A stretch of 64,000 nt of DNA, from NCBI RefSeq assembly GCF_003946405.1, contig NZ_RHOG01000006.1, positions 1 to 64,000 of the forward strand. The letters run 5' to 3'. This DNA comes from Lacticaseibacillus yichunensis (GTDB lineage Bacteria > Bacillota > Bacilli > Lactobacillales > Lactobacillaceae). Made by a program: the position numbers and the translations under genes. The notes under the pieces were generated by a model. That model searched no databases, was not told the DNA's origin, and saw only the letters and a list, made by a program, of their open reading frames with translations. Positions 24,245-34,237 of the stretch are shown here, piece by piece; position 1 is the stretch's first letter, and each line of letters begins with the position of its first letter.

Positions 24245-24372
24245 ATTTCGAGAGCGCTTGGTCCGTGCGACGAGTAACCACCTTTGGGGCCATCTTGAGC
24301 AATAGACCTTTGAGAAGCCACACCACAGGTTTCATACGGTAGCAGTCATATACTTTTCCTAGGGACAACTGA

Positions 24373-24409
24373 AAACGCGGAACGCCCACCACAGGCATTC
24401 CGCGTTTTT
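24373..24409. terminator. Bidirectional terminator
   Basis: AACGCGGAA pairs with TTCCGCGTT, followed by a T-run on the plus strand and preceded by an A-run. It ends the small plus-strand gene and the convergent acetyltransferase gene. Confidence 0.85.
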
Positions 24410-24425
24410 GCGTTCACTGTTAACA

Positions 24426-25040
24426 CTACCGCCCCGTTTCCCGATGATAAGCAGCTTCCTCCGCCGCCCAAGTCGCGCGCGTTGTGTCATCGATTTTTCG
24501 CAGCACGCGCGCTGGGTTGCCCACCGCGATCACATGGTCCGGGATGTCATGGGTGACGACACTCCCCGCGCCGATCACCACATCGCTGCCGATCGTGACC
24601 CCGGGGCAGATCGTGACATCCCCGCCGACCCAGACATGGCTTCCGATCGTGATCGGATGGCCATATTCAAGGTCGCGTTCGCGCACGTCGTAACTGATCG
24701 GGTGGCCAGCGGTATACACGCCGACCCGCGGCGCGAACATCACGTTGTCCCCAATCGTGATCGGCGCCACGTCCAAAAAGATGCAGTCGTAATTGGCATA
24801 AAATTGTTTGCCAATATGAATATTCTTCGCGTAGTCCATCCGGATCGTTGGTTCAATATAAGCGTCATGGCTCGGGCAATCGATCAGCTGATCCAGCAGC
24901 GCTTTTTGCCCTGCCCCATCGTCTGTCTGATTATAAGCAGTCACGAGTTTGCGCGTCGCCGCACGCCGCGCCACCAGGTCTTTGTCTGGCGAATAATATA
25001 GTTTACCCGCGGTCATCCGGTCGTATTCAGTTTCGGTCAT
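24426..25040 (-). CDS. Maltose/galactoside O-acetyltransferase family protein
   Basis: A 204-residue hexapeptide-repeat acetyltransferase. An N-terminal maltose acetyltransferase domain (about 5-60, MTAGKLYYSPDKDLVARR) is followed by left-handed beta-helix repeats (about 70-185: IGDNVMF, IGSHVWVGGDVTICPGVTIG, GAGSVVTHDIP). The catalytic histidine should be in the YTAGHP segment. Such enzymes acetylate sugars at a terminal hydroxyl with acetyl-CoA; the true substrate is unknown. The ATG at 25040 has GAGGAGG. Confidence 0.9.
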   Translation of the reverse strand: MTETEYDRMTAGKLYYSPDKDLVARRAATRKLVTAYNQTDDGAGQKALLDQLIDCPSHDAYIEPTIRMDYAKNIHIGKQFYANYDCIFLDVAPITIGDNVMFAPRVGVYTAGHPISYDVRERDLEYGHPITIGSHVWVGGDVTICPGVTIGSDVVIGAGSVVTHDIPDHVIAVGNPARVLRKIDDTTRATWAAEEAAYHRETGR

Positions 25041-25257
25041 TCATGGGCCTCCTCTAATTTCAGGCGCGAAAAATCAGCGTCTGTTTGTCTTTTTCATGAT
25101 ACCTCATTCGCGTGAGCACGCCACATGACAGCTGTCATAAATGGCTAAAATAAATAACCAACGATTTTTAACTATTGCGTTTAAATTATATTGATAATTA
25201 GTTTTTCGAGTGTTAGGCTAGGTGAGTAAGTTAATAGTTGAGCAAGGAGGCTTTCCT

Positions 25258-25671
25258 ATGAGCACCGATGAATATGTCGCATCTGTTAATCAGCAACTCG
25301 AACGGCTTTTGGTCTATGAGACAGTCTTCAAGGAATACGTTCACACCTGCCGTAACATCGAAAAGGGGAACTGCTACGCAAGTGAAAGCCTGGCCCGGCT
25401 GCGGGATTACTACAGCAAGAACGTGCTGCGCTTCAACCGATTTGTCGCCCAGTGCGAAAAGCTCCAGGCGCCGCGCGGCTATGCTGCATTCAACCAGGCC
25501 TTGATCAGCGGATTGGAAGATATCCGCGCTGGGATCTTGATGACGCTGTCTGCGATTCACGACAACGGCGTCGAGCATCCCCGCTTTGAACAAGGGGTCG
25601 AAGAGCAGCAGCAAGCCCGCGCCGAGATCAACGAGGCATTCGCTCGCATCGAACCGCAGGCAGTGCTTTAA
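25258..25671 (+). CDS. Hypothetical helical protein
   Basis: A 137-residue soluble protein predicted to be almost fully helical, with Glu, Gln and Arg-rich stretches (FEQGVEEQQQARAEINEAF) that could form a coiled coil. I do not recognise a family. The ATG at 25258 has GGAGG 8 bp upstream and is preferred to a frame start 36 bp earlier. An AT-rich stretch (25140-25215) upstream probably holds its promoter. It stands alone on the plus strand, convergent with the DUF960 gene. Confidence 0.75.
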   Translation: MSTDEYVASVNQQLERLLVYETVFKEYVHTCRNIEKGNCYASESLARLRDYYSKNVLRFNRFVAQCEKLQAPRGYAAFNQALISGLEDIRAGILMTLSAIHDNGVEHPRFEQGVEEQQQARAEINEAFARIEPQAVL

Positions 25672-25830
25672 CACTTACTATGGTCCATTTTGGTCCGTCA
25701 CCAGGGAAAACGAACGCGAGCCTGCACGCAAATGCGCCGACCAGTCTCAGCTGCATGCGCCACTGATGCGTCTGCCGTTAGCCCACGGCAAGGGAGTCCC
25801 CCCGCCGCTGTCCCGTACCAAATGCCAACA

Positions 25831-25877
25831 AAAAAAATAGCCGCAACGCACTGTAAAAAATGCGTCGCGGCTATTTG
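25831..25877. terminator. Terminator of the apt-ybaK-DUF960 genes
   Basis: AATAGCCGC pairs with GCGGCTATT with further paired bases inside. The minus strand ends in a run of seven T. It lies 10 bp beyond the DUF960 gene. Confidence 0.88.
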
Positions 25878-25887
25878 TTTTGCCCCA

Positions 25888-26199
25888 TTAACGATTGGTC
25901 TCTTCGGGCAACAGAATCGTCTGATTTTCACCATCGTCGTAAGCCATTACCGTGTCCGGGAAGCTGTCGTCATAGGTGAAGTCCAAGTCAAAGGCCATCT
26001 GCGTGTCTTGCCCTTCTTCCGAAAAGCCGATGGTCAGCTGGCCGTCTGAATTCAGCAGGTCAAACCGGAGCAAATTCCCCAGTGGCAGGACCCCTTGCAG
26101 ATTCTGATCAATGATCATCCACACGCTGTCGATGATCTCCCCTGGCAGGTTGGCAATCACGCCATAAGTGGCAAACCGTGCTTCATCTCGTGAAAACAT
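25888..26199 (-). CDS. DUF960 family protein
   Basis: A 103-residue protein resembling the DUF960 family (MFSRDEARFATYGVIANLPGE..., then WMIIDQN). Members are small cytoplasmic proteins of Lactobacillales with unknown function. Its ATG overlaps the ybaK stop (TGATG), so it is coupled to it. A terminator follows, making it the last gene of a unit with apt and ybaK. Confidence 0.78.
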   Translation of the reverse strand: MFSRDEARFATYGVIANLPGEIIDSVWMIIDQNLQGVLPLGNLLRFDLLNSDGQLTIGFSEEGQDTQMAFDLDFTYDDSFPDTVMAYDDGENQTILLPEETNR

Positions 26200-26711
26200 C
26201 AGGCATCCTCCTCTTCAAGCGCCGTGAAATCGGCGAACTGAGCGTCGCAGACCGTCAGTAGATCCGCCGGGGCTAACCCGACAGAGCGGCCGATCTTGCC
26301 AGCCGAAACGATGATCTCCGCTTCATCTTGAGCCTCGATGCCCAGATAGATCGGATAGTTATGCCGGGCATGGATCCCGATCGGCGTGTTGGCGCCATGC
26401 TCGTAGCCCGTGGTCTTCACCAGATCCTTGAGCGGCACCATGCCAACTTTTTTGTTGCCGGAAACGGCGGCCAACTTTTTATAGGCGATGTGGCGATCAA
26501 GTGGCACGACCCCGACAACGGGACCGGTCTTGTTGCCAGTCAGCACAAGCGTCTTGTAAATGCGGTGCTCATCAACGCCGATATGATCAACCGATAGCTG
26601 GGCGACATCCCCCGCCTCATGAGTGGGAAATTCATATGGGACATAGGCGATCTTCGCCTTATCGAGCATCTTTTCGACAAGTGTCTTGTCTTCTTTTTTG
26701 TGTTTGGCCAT
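26199..26711 (-). CDS. ybaK: Cys-tRNA(Pro)/Cys-tRNA(Cys) deacylase
   Basis: A trans-editing enzyme that hydrolyses cysteine from mis-charged tRNA-Pro. The 170-residue YbaK/EbsC protein shows the family segments YKTLVLTG, VVPLDRHIAYKKLAA with the conserved Lys, and a C-terminal GRSVGLAPADLLTV. The window also contains proS, the source of such mis-charging. It lies between apt and the DUF960 gene. Confidence 0.92.
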   Translation of the reverse strand: MAKHKKEDKTLVEKMLDKAKIAYVPYEFPTHEAGDVAQLSVDHIGVDEHRIYKTLVLTGNKTGPVVGVVPLDRHIAYKKLAAVSGNKKVGMVPLKDLVKTTGYEHGANTPIGIHARHNYPIYLGIEAQDEAEIIVSAGKIGRSVGLAPADLLTVCDAQFADFTALEEEDA

Positions 26712-26729
26712 TTGCAGACCTCCCTCTGG

Positions 26730-27257
26730 TTATGCGCCAGTATAACTCATCAGCGTGAACATGTCATGATCTTTGATCCGGTCGCGGCCGTGCAGATCCG
26801 ACAGTTCGATCAAAAATGCGGTGCCGACGACAATGCCACCGAGTTTTTCAACAAGCTCAATGGTCGCTGCGATCGTGCCGCCTGTTGCCAGGAGGTCATC
26901 GCACACCAACACGCGCTGGCCCGGCTTGATGGCATCCTCATGCAGATACAAGGTCGCCTGACCATACTCAAGGTCGTAAGAGGCGCTGACAGTCGGGCGC
27001 GGCAGCTTGCCCTTTTTCCGCGCCGGGGCGAATCCAACGCCGAGCTTATACGCCACGGGACAGCCGACAATGAACCCACGCGCTTCGGGGCCGACGATCA
27101 TTTCGACGCCCTTGTCCTTGGCATAAGCGGCGATCTCATCGGTCGCGGCGGCATACGCCTTGCCATCAGCCATCAGCGGCGAGATATCGCGGAACACGAT
27201 ACCTGGCTCTGGAAAATTATCAACACTGGCTACATAATCCTTAAAATTGATGCTCAT
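26730..27257 (-). CDS. apt: Adenine phosphoribosyltransferase
   Basis: Converts adenine and PRPP to AMP in purine salvage. The 175-residue protein has the PRPP-binding motif [16 protein letters not shown] near 120-135, and [12 protein letters not shown] near 58-69. I chose the ATG at 27257 ([11 protein letters not shown]) with GAGGAAG; the in-frame ATG five codons upstream does not fit. It follows recJ in the same direction, the usual recJ-apt order of Firmicutes. Confidence 0.95.
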   Translation of the reverse strand: MSINFKDYVASVDNFPEPGIVFRDISPLMADGKAYAAATDEIAAYAKDKGVEMIVGPEARGFIVGCPVAYKLGVGFAPARKKGKLPRPTVSASYDLEYGQATLYLHEDAIKPGQRVLVCDDLLATGGTIAATIELVEKLGGIVVGTAFLIELSDLHGRDRIKDHDMFTLMSYTGA

Positions 27258-27277
27258 ATAAATCTTCCTCACATTCG

Positions 27278-29542
27278 TTATTCAAGCAGAAGCCGTTTCG
27301 CCAGGCTCGCGCGATCATCTGTCTGCAGGTGCTGCGCTAACGCCAAAAAGGCCTCGCGCGCTTGATACACGGTCGCTGTATTCAACGCGCGGCGGGCGGG
27401 CGCCGCCACCACCGTGATCAGCGCACCCTCAATTGTAACAAATCCAAGCTCAAAAAACACCTGAACGGCGAAGATCACCTGCTGGACAGTCAAATGGACC
27501 TCACGTGCCAGCGCCGGCAAATGGTGCTTATCAAAACCTGGGTGGCCTTGCAAGAACCTCAGCACGCGGCCGAATTCCTCACGCGTTGGCAGGGCCACGA
27601 GCTCGGCGGCCGGCGCAGTGAAGATCACCCGCACTGGGGCTGTCAGGTTGGCGGCTAAAGTTGCAAGCTGCTGATCCGTGTCTGGCAGGTCCACCAGCAC
27701 CGCATTAGCCAGCGGCGCGGTCACATCCTGGGCCATCACGACCGGCCCACCGAAGAAATATTGACTCGTTAATGTCTGTTTATGCTTGGCGTCAAAAAAG
27801 ACATAAGTATACGCCCCGCGAAACTGCTCGCCACTAGGCTTGGGCAAGCGCATGTCGATCACGCTGGGCGCCGACAACTGCCAGTCCTTGAGCTGAAGCT
27901 GCAAGGTCGTGTTGCCCTGCCACGTGTTTTGGCCCAGACACACCGCCAATTTTGCCTGGTCCGCGTGACTCAGCGCACTGGCATCTTGCCCGCGGCCAAA
28001 TGCGATCACATTGAGCCCATCTGCTTGAAACTTCAGATGCGCGCCTGTTTTGCCCAGTTGGCGAATGTCACCGAGTTGATGGGGCAAAAAACTGAACACT
28101 GGCTCCTCATTTCCTGGGCCATAGGGGGCGAGCTGGCGGATCAGTTGATAATTGGCAAGCGTCAGGTCACGCGCATCCACTTGACCAGCAAGCGTCAGGG
28201 TTGGGCGCGGCACATCTGTGAGGGTCGTGGCGCCGGCCTGCTCCATCGCCTCATGGAGCGCAGGCAGATTGGCAACGGGCACTGTCAATCCGACCGCCAT
28301 ATGATGCCCGCCAAAATGCGTCATCTCGTCCTTGGCCGCATTCAGTGCATTGAAGAGATGATAGGCCTCGATCGAGCGGCCGGAGCCCTTCGCAGTTTTC
28401 CCATCTTCCTGAATATTCAAGACCAAAGTCGGCTTGCCGGTTTCCTCAACAACATGGCTGGCGACGATGCCGAGCACCCCTTCATGCCAGCCGGCCTTGG
28501 CCAACACCAGCGTTTTCGCCTGCTGATTGGCGGGCGTGGTCGCCATCGCCAGAGCTTCATCGGCGATCTGTTTGACCAGCGCCTGCCGCTGAGTGTTCAA
28601 TTCGTTGACCGTGTGGGCCAGCGCCGCGGCTTCATCTTCGTCAAAAGTCGTGAGCAGCGTCACCCCAGGCTTGGCCTCCCCCAGCCGGCCCAGCGCATTG
28701 AGGCGTGGGGCGATGCCAAAGCTGACCGACGTCTCATCCACGGTCTTGGCATCAATGCCGGATGCCTGAAGCAGCGCCGCTAAGCCGATGCGCGGCTGGC
28801 TGCGGATCATGCGCAACCCGAGCTGCACGATCACCCGATTTTCATCCGTCATGCCCACCAGGTCGGCAATCGTCCCCAGGGCAGCGAGGTCGATGCTTTC
28901 AAGTGGCGGCTCCCCCAGTAGCGCGGTCGCGACTTTGAATGCGACACCCGCCCCTGACAGGTCGCCGAACGGATAATGGCCGTCTGGATGGCGAGGATGC
29001 ACCACCGCGACCGCCTTGGGCAAAACAGCCGGCAGTTCGTGGTGATCCGTGACAACCACGTCCATGCCGCTCGCCATCGCCTTATCGATCACAGCTGCCC
29101 CACCAACGCCGTTATCCACCGTGATGACCAGTTGCGTCCCTGTTTTTTGCAAATAATCGTAGACGTCCTGGTTTGGGCCATAGCCATCCGTGAAGCGATC
29201 CGGAATGAAGACCTCGGGCTCGGCGCCGATGCTTTGCAGGGTCTCCAGCATGATGCTCGACGCGGTCAACCCATCCACGTCATAATCGCCGTAGATCGTG
29301 ATCTTCTCGCCGCGCTCGATTGCCTGAGTGATGCGGGCGACGGCCTTATCCATGTCATGCAGCAGCAGCGGATCATTCAGCCGGCCCACATCCGGATTGC
29401 AAAAATTATCTAGCGCCTCCTTCGTCGTGATGCCGCGTTCAAGCAACAGTCGCGCTAAAAAAGGCGGGACCGCTAAGTCTGCCGCCAGCTGGTTCACTGC
29501 GTCTGCGGGTCGTGCCTGCAATTGCCAATCAAAAGTCGCCAT
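27278..29542 (-). CDS. recJ: Single-stranded-DNA-specific exonuclease RecJ
   Basis: A 5'-3' exonuclease on single-stranded DNA in recombination and repair. The 754-residue protein has the DHH family motifs [13 protein letters not shown] (near 83), ITVDNGVGG and VVTDHHELP (near 160), a DHHA1 domain with [13 protein letters not shown] (near 395), the OB-fold, and a C-terminal extension typical of Firmicutes RecJ. The second of two close ATGs (29542) has the better spacing to AAAGGA. It is followed by apt. Confidence 0.95.
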   Translation of the reverse strand: MATFDWQLQARPADAVNQLAADLAVPPFLARLLLERGITTKEALDNFCNPDVGRLNDPLLLHDMDKAVARITQAIERGEKITIYGDYDVDGLTASSIMLETLQSIGAEPEVFIPDRFTDGYGPNQDVYDYLQKTGTQLVITVDNGVGGAAVIDKAMASGMDVVVTDHHELPAVLPKAVAVVHPRHPDGHYPFGDLSGAGVAFKVATALLGEPPLESIDLAALGTIADLVGMTDENRVIVQLGLRMIRSQPRIGLAALLQASGIDAKTVDETSVSFGIAPRLNALGRLGEAKPGVTLLTTFDEDEAAALAHTVNELNTQRQALVKQIADEALAMATTPANQQAKTLVLAKAGWHEGVLGIVASHVVEETGKPTLVLNIQEDGKTAKGSGRSIEAYHLFNALNAAKDEMTHFGGHHMAVGLTVPVANLPALHEAMEQAGATTLTDVPRPTLTLAGQVDARDLTLANYQLIRQLAPYGPGNEEPVFSFLPHQLGDIRQLGKTGAHLKFQADGLNVIAFGRGQDASALSHADQAKLAVCLGQNTWQGNTTLQLQLKDWQLSAPSVIDMRLPKPSGEQFRGAYTYVFFDAKHKQTLTSQYFFGGPVVMAQDVTAPLANAVLVDLPDTDQQLATLAANLTAPVRVIFTAPAAELVALPTREEFGRVLRFLQGHPGFDKHHLPALAREVHLTVQQVIFAVQVFFELGFVTIEGALITVVAAPARRALNTATVYQAREAFLALAQHLQTDDRASLAKRLLLE

Positions 29543-29609
29543 CGCCATCGTCCTTTCTAACTGACCAAGTATAGCAAAGAAAACACGGGGATGCCGGGGG
29601 AAATTATAA

Positions 29610-29735
29610 GGGTGCGGAGGCCCGCGGGATGGTGGAACAGCTAAGTCGGCTCAGGTGCTTGGTGGCGCTTCTTGCCACCGAGTGCATGAGACGCTTAGAT
29701 GCTTCCACCATGCGGGCCGGAGCCCAACTGCGAAA
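29610..29735 (+). repeat. 126-bp palindromic repeat, GGCCCGC stem type
   Basis: It starts GGGTGCGGA, with arms GGCCCGCGGGATGGTGGAA and TTCCACCATGCGGGCC. The apex pairs GGTGGC with GCCACC, and the unit ends GAGCCCAACT. It lies between the divergent recJ and the 108-residue protein gene. Confidence 0.9.
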
Positions 29736-29767
29736 GGGTGCGGAGGCCCGCGGGATGGTGACAGTTG
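29736..29767 (+). repeat. Truncated second repeat unit
   Basis: The left end of another unit (GGGTGCGGAGGCCCGCGGG and on through ATGGTG) follows directly, then the match ends at about 29767. Confidence 0.75.
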
Positions 29768-29858
29768 GAGCGCTGCGAACTCGCCTGGTTCATCTCAAAC
29801 AGTGTCCCAATATTACTAATATCGAGTTGCGCATTCCCCGCCAATGGGCCACAAATCG

Positions 29859-29867
29859 TGTTATAAT
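29859..29867 (+). promoter_or_regulatory. Extended -10 promoter
   Basis: TGTTATAAT about 60 bp before the 108-residue protein gene; no strong -35. Confidence 0.7.
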
Positions 29868-29927
29868 GCTAAAGTAAGTTTTTTCAGCCTTATCATCCGA
29901 CTGATATCACAGATTGGAGAGATCAAT

Positions 29928-30254
29928 ATGGCAGTATCTGAAGAGATTGTCGCCAAGGCCGATGAAGCCATGAACGCCAACAATTTTGTCACCGAAAAAG
30001 AAGTTCCCGAAATGGCCTCCCTTGAGACTGCGCGCGAGATCGCAAGCGCGTTGACCAAGGCCCGTGAAGGTAACGCCGAAGCCGGCTACATCTATGTTGA
30101 GCCATTCGACTTCCAAGGTGGCGAGATCAAGAACATCATCTGGAACATGGACAAAATCGAGTCCCGCGACGATGCTAAGCAGGCGTTGGCCGCCCACTTG
30201 AACCTGACCATCATGAAAGACACCCTGTCCGCTGCGGATAAGGTGACCTTCTAA
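29928..30254 (+). CDS. Hypothetical 108-residue protein
   Basis: A small, acidic, probably soluble protein starting MAVSEEIVAKADEAMN and ending SAADKVTF. I do not recognise the family. It has a good ribosome binding site (GGAGAG) and a TATAAT promoter. It may be cotranscribed with the ASCH protein gene 63 bp downstream, ahead of the terminator at 30772. Confidence 0.7.
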   Translation: MAVSEEIVAKADEAMNANNFVTEKEVPEMASLETAREIASALTKAREGNAEAGYIYVEPFDFQGGEIKNIIWNMDKIESRDDAKQALAAHLNLTIMKDTLSAADKVTF

Positions 30255-30317
30255 TTTACGACAAGACAGCGGGTGGCAGCATCCGCTTTTTTGTTGGCCA
30301 ATAAAGGAGACGCACGA

Positions 30318-30773
30318 ATGACCCCTACCGAATTTTTCAACGACGCGATCGAAGCTGGCGCCGTGCCTGCTGGATGCAAGTTGAGCTCCGCGTATTCCCT
30401 TGGCGCGCCGGCTCAGTCCGACACGCTTGCCCGGCTGGTGGCAACTGGCGAAAAAACAGCGACGTCCAGCCGGTTTTCCGGTTATCTGCAAGATCACGAC
30501 CCGCTCCCCGCTGAAGGCGCATACGATGTTGTGGTCGACAGTCACGGCACCCCGGTCGCCCTCACCTTGACCACGCGGGTCGAGATCGTCCCGTTCATGG
30601 CCGTCAGCGCCGAACACGCCGCCCGGGAAGGAGAACAGCCGAAAACGCTCGCGGCTTGGCGCACGGTGCACGAGGCTTTTTTCGCCGCCGAGGCCGCCGA
30701 AGCTGGGGGCCATTTTGATCCGGCAAGCGACAATGTCGTGCTCGAGACATTCAAAGTTGTTTATCCACTATAA
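30318..30773 (+). CDS. ASCH domain protein
   Basis: A 151-residue protein with the ASCH fold, a PUA-like domain thought to bind RNA or modified nucleotides. Visible family features are the GEKTATSSRF segment near 39-48, the VVVDSHGTPVALTLTTRVEIVPF strand region, and the C-terminal VVLETFKVVY. Cellular role unknown. The ATG at 30318 has AAAGGAG; an upstream in-frame start has none. The terminator overlaps its stop codon. Confidence 0.85.
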   Translation: MTPTEFFNDAIEAGAVPAGCKLSSAYSLGAPAQSDTLARLVATGEKTATSSRFSGYLQDHDPLPAEGAYDVVVDSHGTPVALTLTTRVEIVPFMAVSAEHAAREGEQPKTLAAWRTVHEAFFAAEAAEAGGHFDPASDNVVLETFKVVYPL

Positions 30774-30820
30774 AAAAACCAGGTGCTCGCCGATAGACGG
30801 ACGGACACCTGGTTTTTTTA
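30772..30820. terminator. Bidirectional terminator
   Basis: AAAAAAACCAGGTG pairs with CACCTGGTTTTTTT. It serves both the ASCH gene and lepA, which converge here. Confidence 0.92.
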
Positions 30821-30824
30821 CACT

Positions 30825-32663
30825 TTATTTGCCCTTCGTGTCATCCTCATTCATCTTGAGGATGCTCATGAAGGCCTCTTGCGGCACTTCGACGGAGCCG
30901 ACCGCCTTCATTCGCTTCTTGCCGGCCTTTTGTTTCTCCAGCAATTTGCGTTTTCGGGTGATATCGCCGCCGTAGCACTTCGCCAGCACATTTTTCCGGT
31001 AAGCCTTGACCGTGCTCCGGGCGATGATCTTCGTGCCGATCGCCGCCTGAATCGGAATCTCGAACTGCTGGCGCGGAATCGTCTGCTTCAAAGATGCCAC
31101 GATCGCCCGACCGCGGTCGAAGGCGAAGTCCTGATGAACGATCGTGCTCAGCGCATCGACCGCATCGCCGTTGAGCAGGATATCCATCTTGACCAGCTTG
31201 CTTTCGCGATAGCCGGTGATCTCATAATCCAGACTCGCGTACCCCTTCGTCGAGCTCTTCAGGTCGTCGAAAAAGTCGTAGATGATCTCTGACAGCGGCA
31301 GGTTGTAGATCACATTGACGCGGTATTTGTCGAGGTAATCCATTGTCACGAATTCCCCGCGTTTGCGCTGGGCGATCTCCATCACGGCCCCGACGTAATC
31401 GTTTGGCACCATGATGCTGGCCTTCACGTAAGGCTCCTTGATGTCCTTGATCGCGCTGGGTTCCGGCAGCTCGGCCGGATTGTCGATCTCGATGGTCGTA
31501 CCATCCGTCAGATCGACTTGGTAATCCACGCTCGGGGCGGTCATGATCAGATCCAGGTCATAGTCGCGCTCGAGGCGCTCTTGCACCACGTCCATGTGCA
31601 GAAGGCCCAGGAAGCCGACGCGGAACCCAAAACCCAGGGCCTGTGAGGTCTCCGGTTCAAACTCTAGCGCCGCATCATTCAGTTGCAATTTTTCCAGCGC
31701 CTCACGCAGGTCGTTGAACTTTGCGTTGTCGACAGGAAACAGCCCGGAGTAGACCATCGGCGTGATCTTCCGAAAGCCTTTGAGCGCTTCCTTGGCCGGG
31801 TTGTTGGCCAGCGTCACCGTATCGCCGACCCGAGTATCCTGAATCGTCTTGATGGCCGCGGTGATGTAGCCGACATCCCCCACCATCAGAAACTCCTTCT
31901 GAACGGCCTTGGGGGACATCACGCCGACTTCGGTCACTTCAAATGTTTTGCCATTGCTCATCAGCTGAATGGTGTCGCCGGGGCGCACCATCCCCTCTTT
32001 GATGCGAACAGCCAGGACCACACCGCGATAGGAGTCGTACACGGAATCAAAGATCAGGGCCTGCAGCGGTGCGTCGATATCGCCACTTGGGGCCGGAATA
32101 TCGGAAACAATGCGCGCCAACACCTCAGGCACCCCGAGCCCTGTTTTCGCGCTCGCCAAGATGGCGTCCGAGGCGTCCAGGCCGATCATTTCCTCGATCT
32201 CCTCTTTGACCACATCCGGCTGGGCGGATGGCAAGTCGACCTTGTTGATGATCGGCACGATCTCGAGGTCATCATCCAGCGCAAGATAGACGTTGGCAAG
32301 CGTCTGCGCCTCGACCCCCTGCGCCGCATCGACCAACAGCAGCGCCCCTTCACAAGCGGCAAGACTGCGGCTGACCTCATAGGAAAAATCGACGTGCCCC
32401 GGCGTGTCGATCAGGTGAAAAATATAATCCTCGCCATCATTGGCATGGTAATGAAGCTCCACCGCGTTGAGCTTGATGGTAATGCCGCGCTCGCGCTCCA
32501 GCGGCATGTCATCCAGCACCTGCGCCTGCATATCGCGCATGGCGATCGTATCGGTCATTTCCAAGATTCGATCAGCCAGCGTCGACTTCCCGTGATCGAT
32601 ATGCGCCACAATGGAAAAATTGCGGATGTGTTTTTGCCGTTCCAGGAGTTCCTGTTTGTCCAT
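30825..32663 (-). CDS. lepA: Elongation factor 4 (LepA)
   Basis: A translational GTPase that acts on ribosomes, with proposed roles in back-translocation and ribosome assembly. The 612-residue protein has G1 AHIDHGKST (near 17-25), G3 DTPGHVDF, G4 NKVDLP, the elongation-factor domains II, III and V, and the LepA-specific C-terminal domain ending in [13 protein letters not shown] and [12 protein letters not shown]. The ATG at 32663 (MDKQELL) fits the family. It lies after dnaJ in the same direction, separated by a terminator and a palindromic repeat. Confidence 0.97.
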   Translation of the reverse strand: MDKQELLERQKHIRNFSIVAHIDHGKSTLADRILEMTDTIAMRDMQAQVLDDMPLERERGITIKLNAVELHYHANDGEDYIFHLIDTPGHVDFSYEVSRSLAACEGALLLVDAAQGVEAQTLANVYLALDDDLEIVPIINKVDLPSAQPDVVKEEIEEMIGLDASDAILASAKTGLGVPEVLARIVSDIPAPSGDIDAPLQALIFDSVYDSYRGVVLAVRIKEGMVRPGDTIQLMSNGKTFEVTEVGVMSPKAVQKEFLMVGDVGYITAAIKTIQDTRVGDTVTLANNPAKEALKGFRKITPMVYSGLFPVDNAKFNDLREALEKLQLNDAALEFEPETSQALGFGFRVGFLGLLHMDVVQERLERDYDLDLIMTAPSVDYQVDLTDGTTIEIDNPAELPEPSAIKDIKEPYVKASIMVPNDYVGAVMEIAQRKRGEFVTMDYLDKYRVNVIYNLPLSEIIYDFFDDLKSSTKGYASLDYEITGYRESKLVKMDILLNGDAVDALSTIVHQDFAFDRGRAIVASLKQTIPRQQFEIPIQAAIGTKIIARSTVKAYRKNVLAKCYGGDITRKRKLLEKQKAGKKRMKAVGSVEVPQEAFMSILKMNEDDTKGK

Positions 32664-32735
32664 TCCCTTGCCTCTTTCTGTTGAATGCTTCTTCCTATTA
32701 TAGCAACCACAACGCATCGGGACAAATAAAAGGAA

Positions 32736-32861
32736 GGGTGCGAAGCGGGGCGTTCAGGTCTGAGCAGCTAGTGCGGCCTGGGTGCTTGGGGGCGCACCTT
32801 GCCCACGAGTATCCAGGTCGACTAGATGCCTCAGACCTACCCCGCGGAGCCCAACTGTGAA
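32736..32861 (+). repeat. 126-bp palindromic repeat, GCGGGG stem type
   Basis: It starts GGGTGCGAA, with arms GCGGGG...AGGTCTGAG and CTCAGACCTACCCCGC, a paired apex, and the end motif GGAGCCCAACT. Its orientation is antisense to the dnaJ-lepA direction. Confidence 0.88.
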
Positions 32862-32925
32862 GGGTGCGGAGCCGAGCGTTTAGGGGTGGACAGGTAGTTC
32901 GGCCTGGGCGGTTGAGGCTTGCGAT
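32862..32925 (+). repeat. Truncated repeat unit, CCGAGC type
   Basis: The left half of a unit (GGGTGCGGAGCCGAGCG, then TAGTTCGGCCTGGGCGGTTGA). The match ends before the apex. Confidence 0.78.
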
Positions 32926-32934
32926 TGGAATGAA

Positions 32935-32967
32935 AAAGGACCTGACAGCATCTGTGCCAGGTCCTTC
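32935..32967 (-). terminator. Terminator after dnaJ
   Basis: On the minus strand GGACCTGGC pairs with GTCAGGTCC, allowing one bulged base, and a T-run follows. Confidence 0.85.
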
Positions 32968-32972
32968 CAGTT

Positions 32973-34118
32973 TTACTTACCTTTAAACGCATCGCGGACT
33001 TTGTCGAACAGGGACCCTTCATGTGGGGTCACGTCTTCGCCGCTTGCGGCCGCAAACGCCATCAGCGCGTCCTTTTGTTTTTGGTTGAGATTCTTCGGGG
33101 TGTTGACCGTCACGGTGACGATCTGATCGCCTGTTGAATTCTGCCGGAACTTCGGTGCCCCTTTGCCGCGCAAACGGAACTGGGTATTCGTCTGCGTGCC
33201 AGCCGGAATTTTCATCTCGACTGGACCATGGACCGTATCGACCTTGATCTGATCGCCGAGGGCCGCCTGGGCAAAACTGATCGGCAACTTGAAGTAGATG
33301 GTCGAGCCATCGCGTTCAAATTTGTTGCTTGGGGCCACCCGGAAGACGATGTAAAGATCGCCGTATGAGCCGCTGTTGCTGCCGGCTTCTCCTGCCCCGC
33401 GAAGAACCATTTGCTGCCCATCTTCGATTCCCGCGTCGACTTTGACGTCGATCGTGTGGCGTTCGTTTTGATGGCCGGTGCCGTGGCACGTCGGGCATTT
33501 TTCCTTGATCTCTTTGCCAGTGCCGTTGCAGACATCGCAGACCTGACGCGTCATCATCGCGCCAAGTGGGGTGTTCCGCTGCACTTCAATGTAGCCAGTC
33601 CCGTGACACTTCGAACAGGTCACTGGGCTGGTCCCAGGCTTTGCGCCACTGCCGCCGCAAGTCTGACATTGGGCTTCCCGATCATAGGAAATCTTGGTCT
33701 CCTTGCCAAACACCGCCTCTTCGAAGGTCAGATCCATGCGATACTGCAGGTCTGCGCCTTGTCGTGGGGCATTGGGCCGCTGCTGCGTGGTGCCGCCGCC
33801 AAAGAACTGACTGAAGATGTCATCAAAGCCGCCGCCACCAAAACCGCCGCCATTGCTGAACCCAGAGAAGCCTTGGCCGCCGCCAAAGCCTTGTGGGCCA
33901 TCTGCGGAGCCATATTGGTCATAGGCCGCGCGTTTTTGCGCATCGGACAAGACCTGATAGGCCTCATTGATATCCTTGAATTTTTGCTCCGCACCGGCTT
34001 CATGATTGATATCCGGATGATATTTCTTCGAAAGTTGGCGGAAGGCCTTCCGGATGGTGTCGTCATCCGCATCGCGGCTGACGCCCAGAATGTCGTAGTA
34101 ATCTTTCTGCTCTGCCAT
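32973..34118 (-). CDS. dnaJ: Chaperone DnaJ (Hsp40)
   Basis: Co-chaperone that delivers unfolded proteins to DnaK and stimulates its ATPase. The 381-residue protein has a J domain (1-70) with HPD (KYHPDIN), a Gly/Phe-rich linker (about 75-115), and a zinc-binding domain (about 145-225) with four CxxCxGxG-type repeats ([32 protein letters not shown]). C-terminal substrate-binding domains follow. It is last in hrcA-grpE-dnaK-dnaJ. Confidence 0.97.
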   Translation of the reverse strand: MAEQKDYYDILGVSRDADDDTIRKAFRQLSKKYHPDINHEAGAEQKFKDINEAYQVLSDAQKRAAYDQYGSADGPQGFGGGQGFSGFSNGGGFGGGGFDDIFSQFFGGGTTQQRPNAPRQGADLQYRMDLTFEEAVFGKETKISYDREAQCQTCGGSGAKPGTSPVTCSKCHGTGYIEVQRNTPLGAMMTRQVCDVCNGTGKEIKEKCPTCHGTGHQNERHTIDVKVDAGIEDGQQMVLRGAGEAGSNSGSYGDLYIVFRVAPSNKFERDGSTIYFKLPISFAQAALGDQIKVDTVHGPVEMKIPAGTQTNTQFRLRGKGAPKFRQNSTGDQIVTVTVNTPKNLNQKQKDALMAFAAASGEDVTPHEGSLFDKVRDAFKGK

Positions 34119-34181
34119 TGTTGCCTCCTAATGCTCGGGGGTCGCCATCCCCAAAAGCCTAACCAGAATAACATAATCAAG

Positions 34182-34224
34182 CGAAAAAGCCAAAGCCGCA
34201 TGTGCGCAGCTTCGGCTTTTTTGC
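34182..34224 (-). terminator. Terminator between dnaK and dnaJ
   Basis: On the minus strand AAAAGCCGAAG pairs with CTTTGGCTTTT and a T-run follows. It probably lowers dnaJ expression relative to dnaK, unless dnaJ has its own promoter. Confidence 0.8.
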
Positions 34225-34237
34225 GAGAGCTGGACGA

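Noticed and set aside
24241-24342. A 33-codon toxin gene overlapping the 57-residue gene
   Set aside because: Too short and not recognisable; kept only as a remark in the findings.
29844-29927. Longer start for the 108-residue protein
   Set aside because: It would begin upstream of the TATAAT promoter; the ATG at 29928 has the ribosome binding site.
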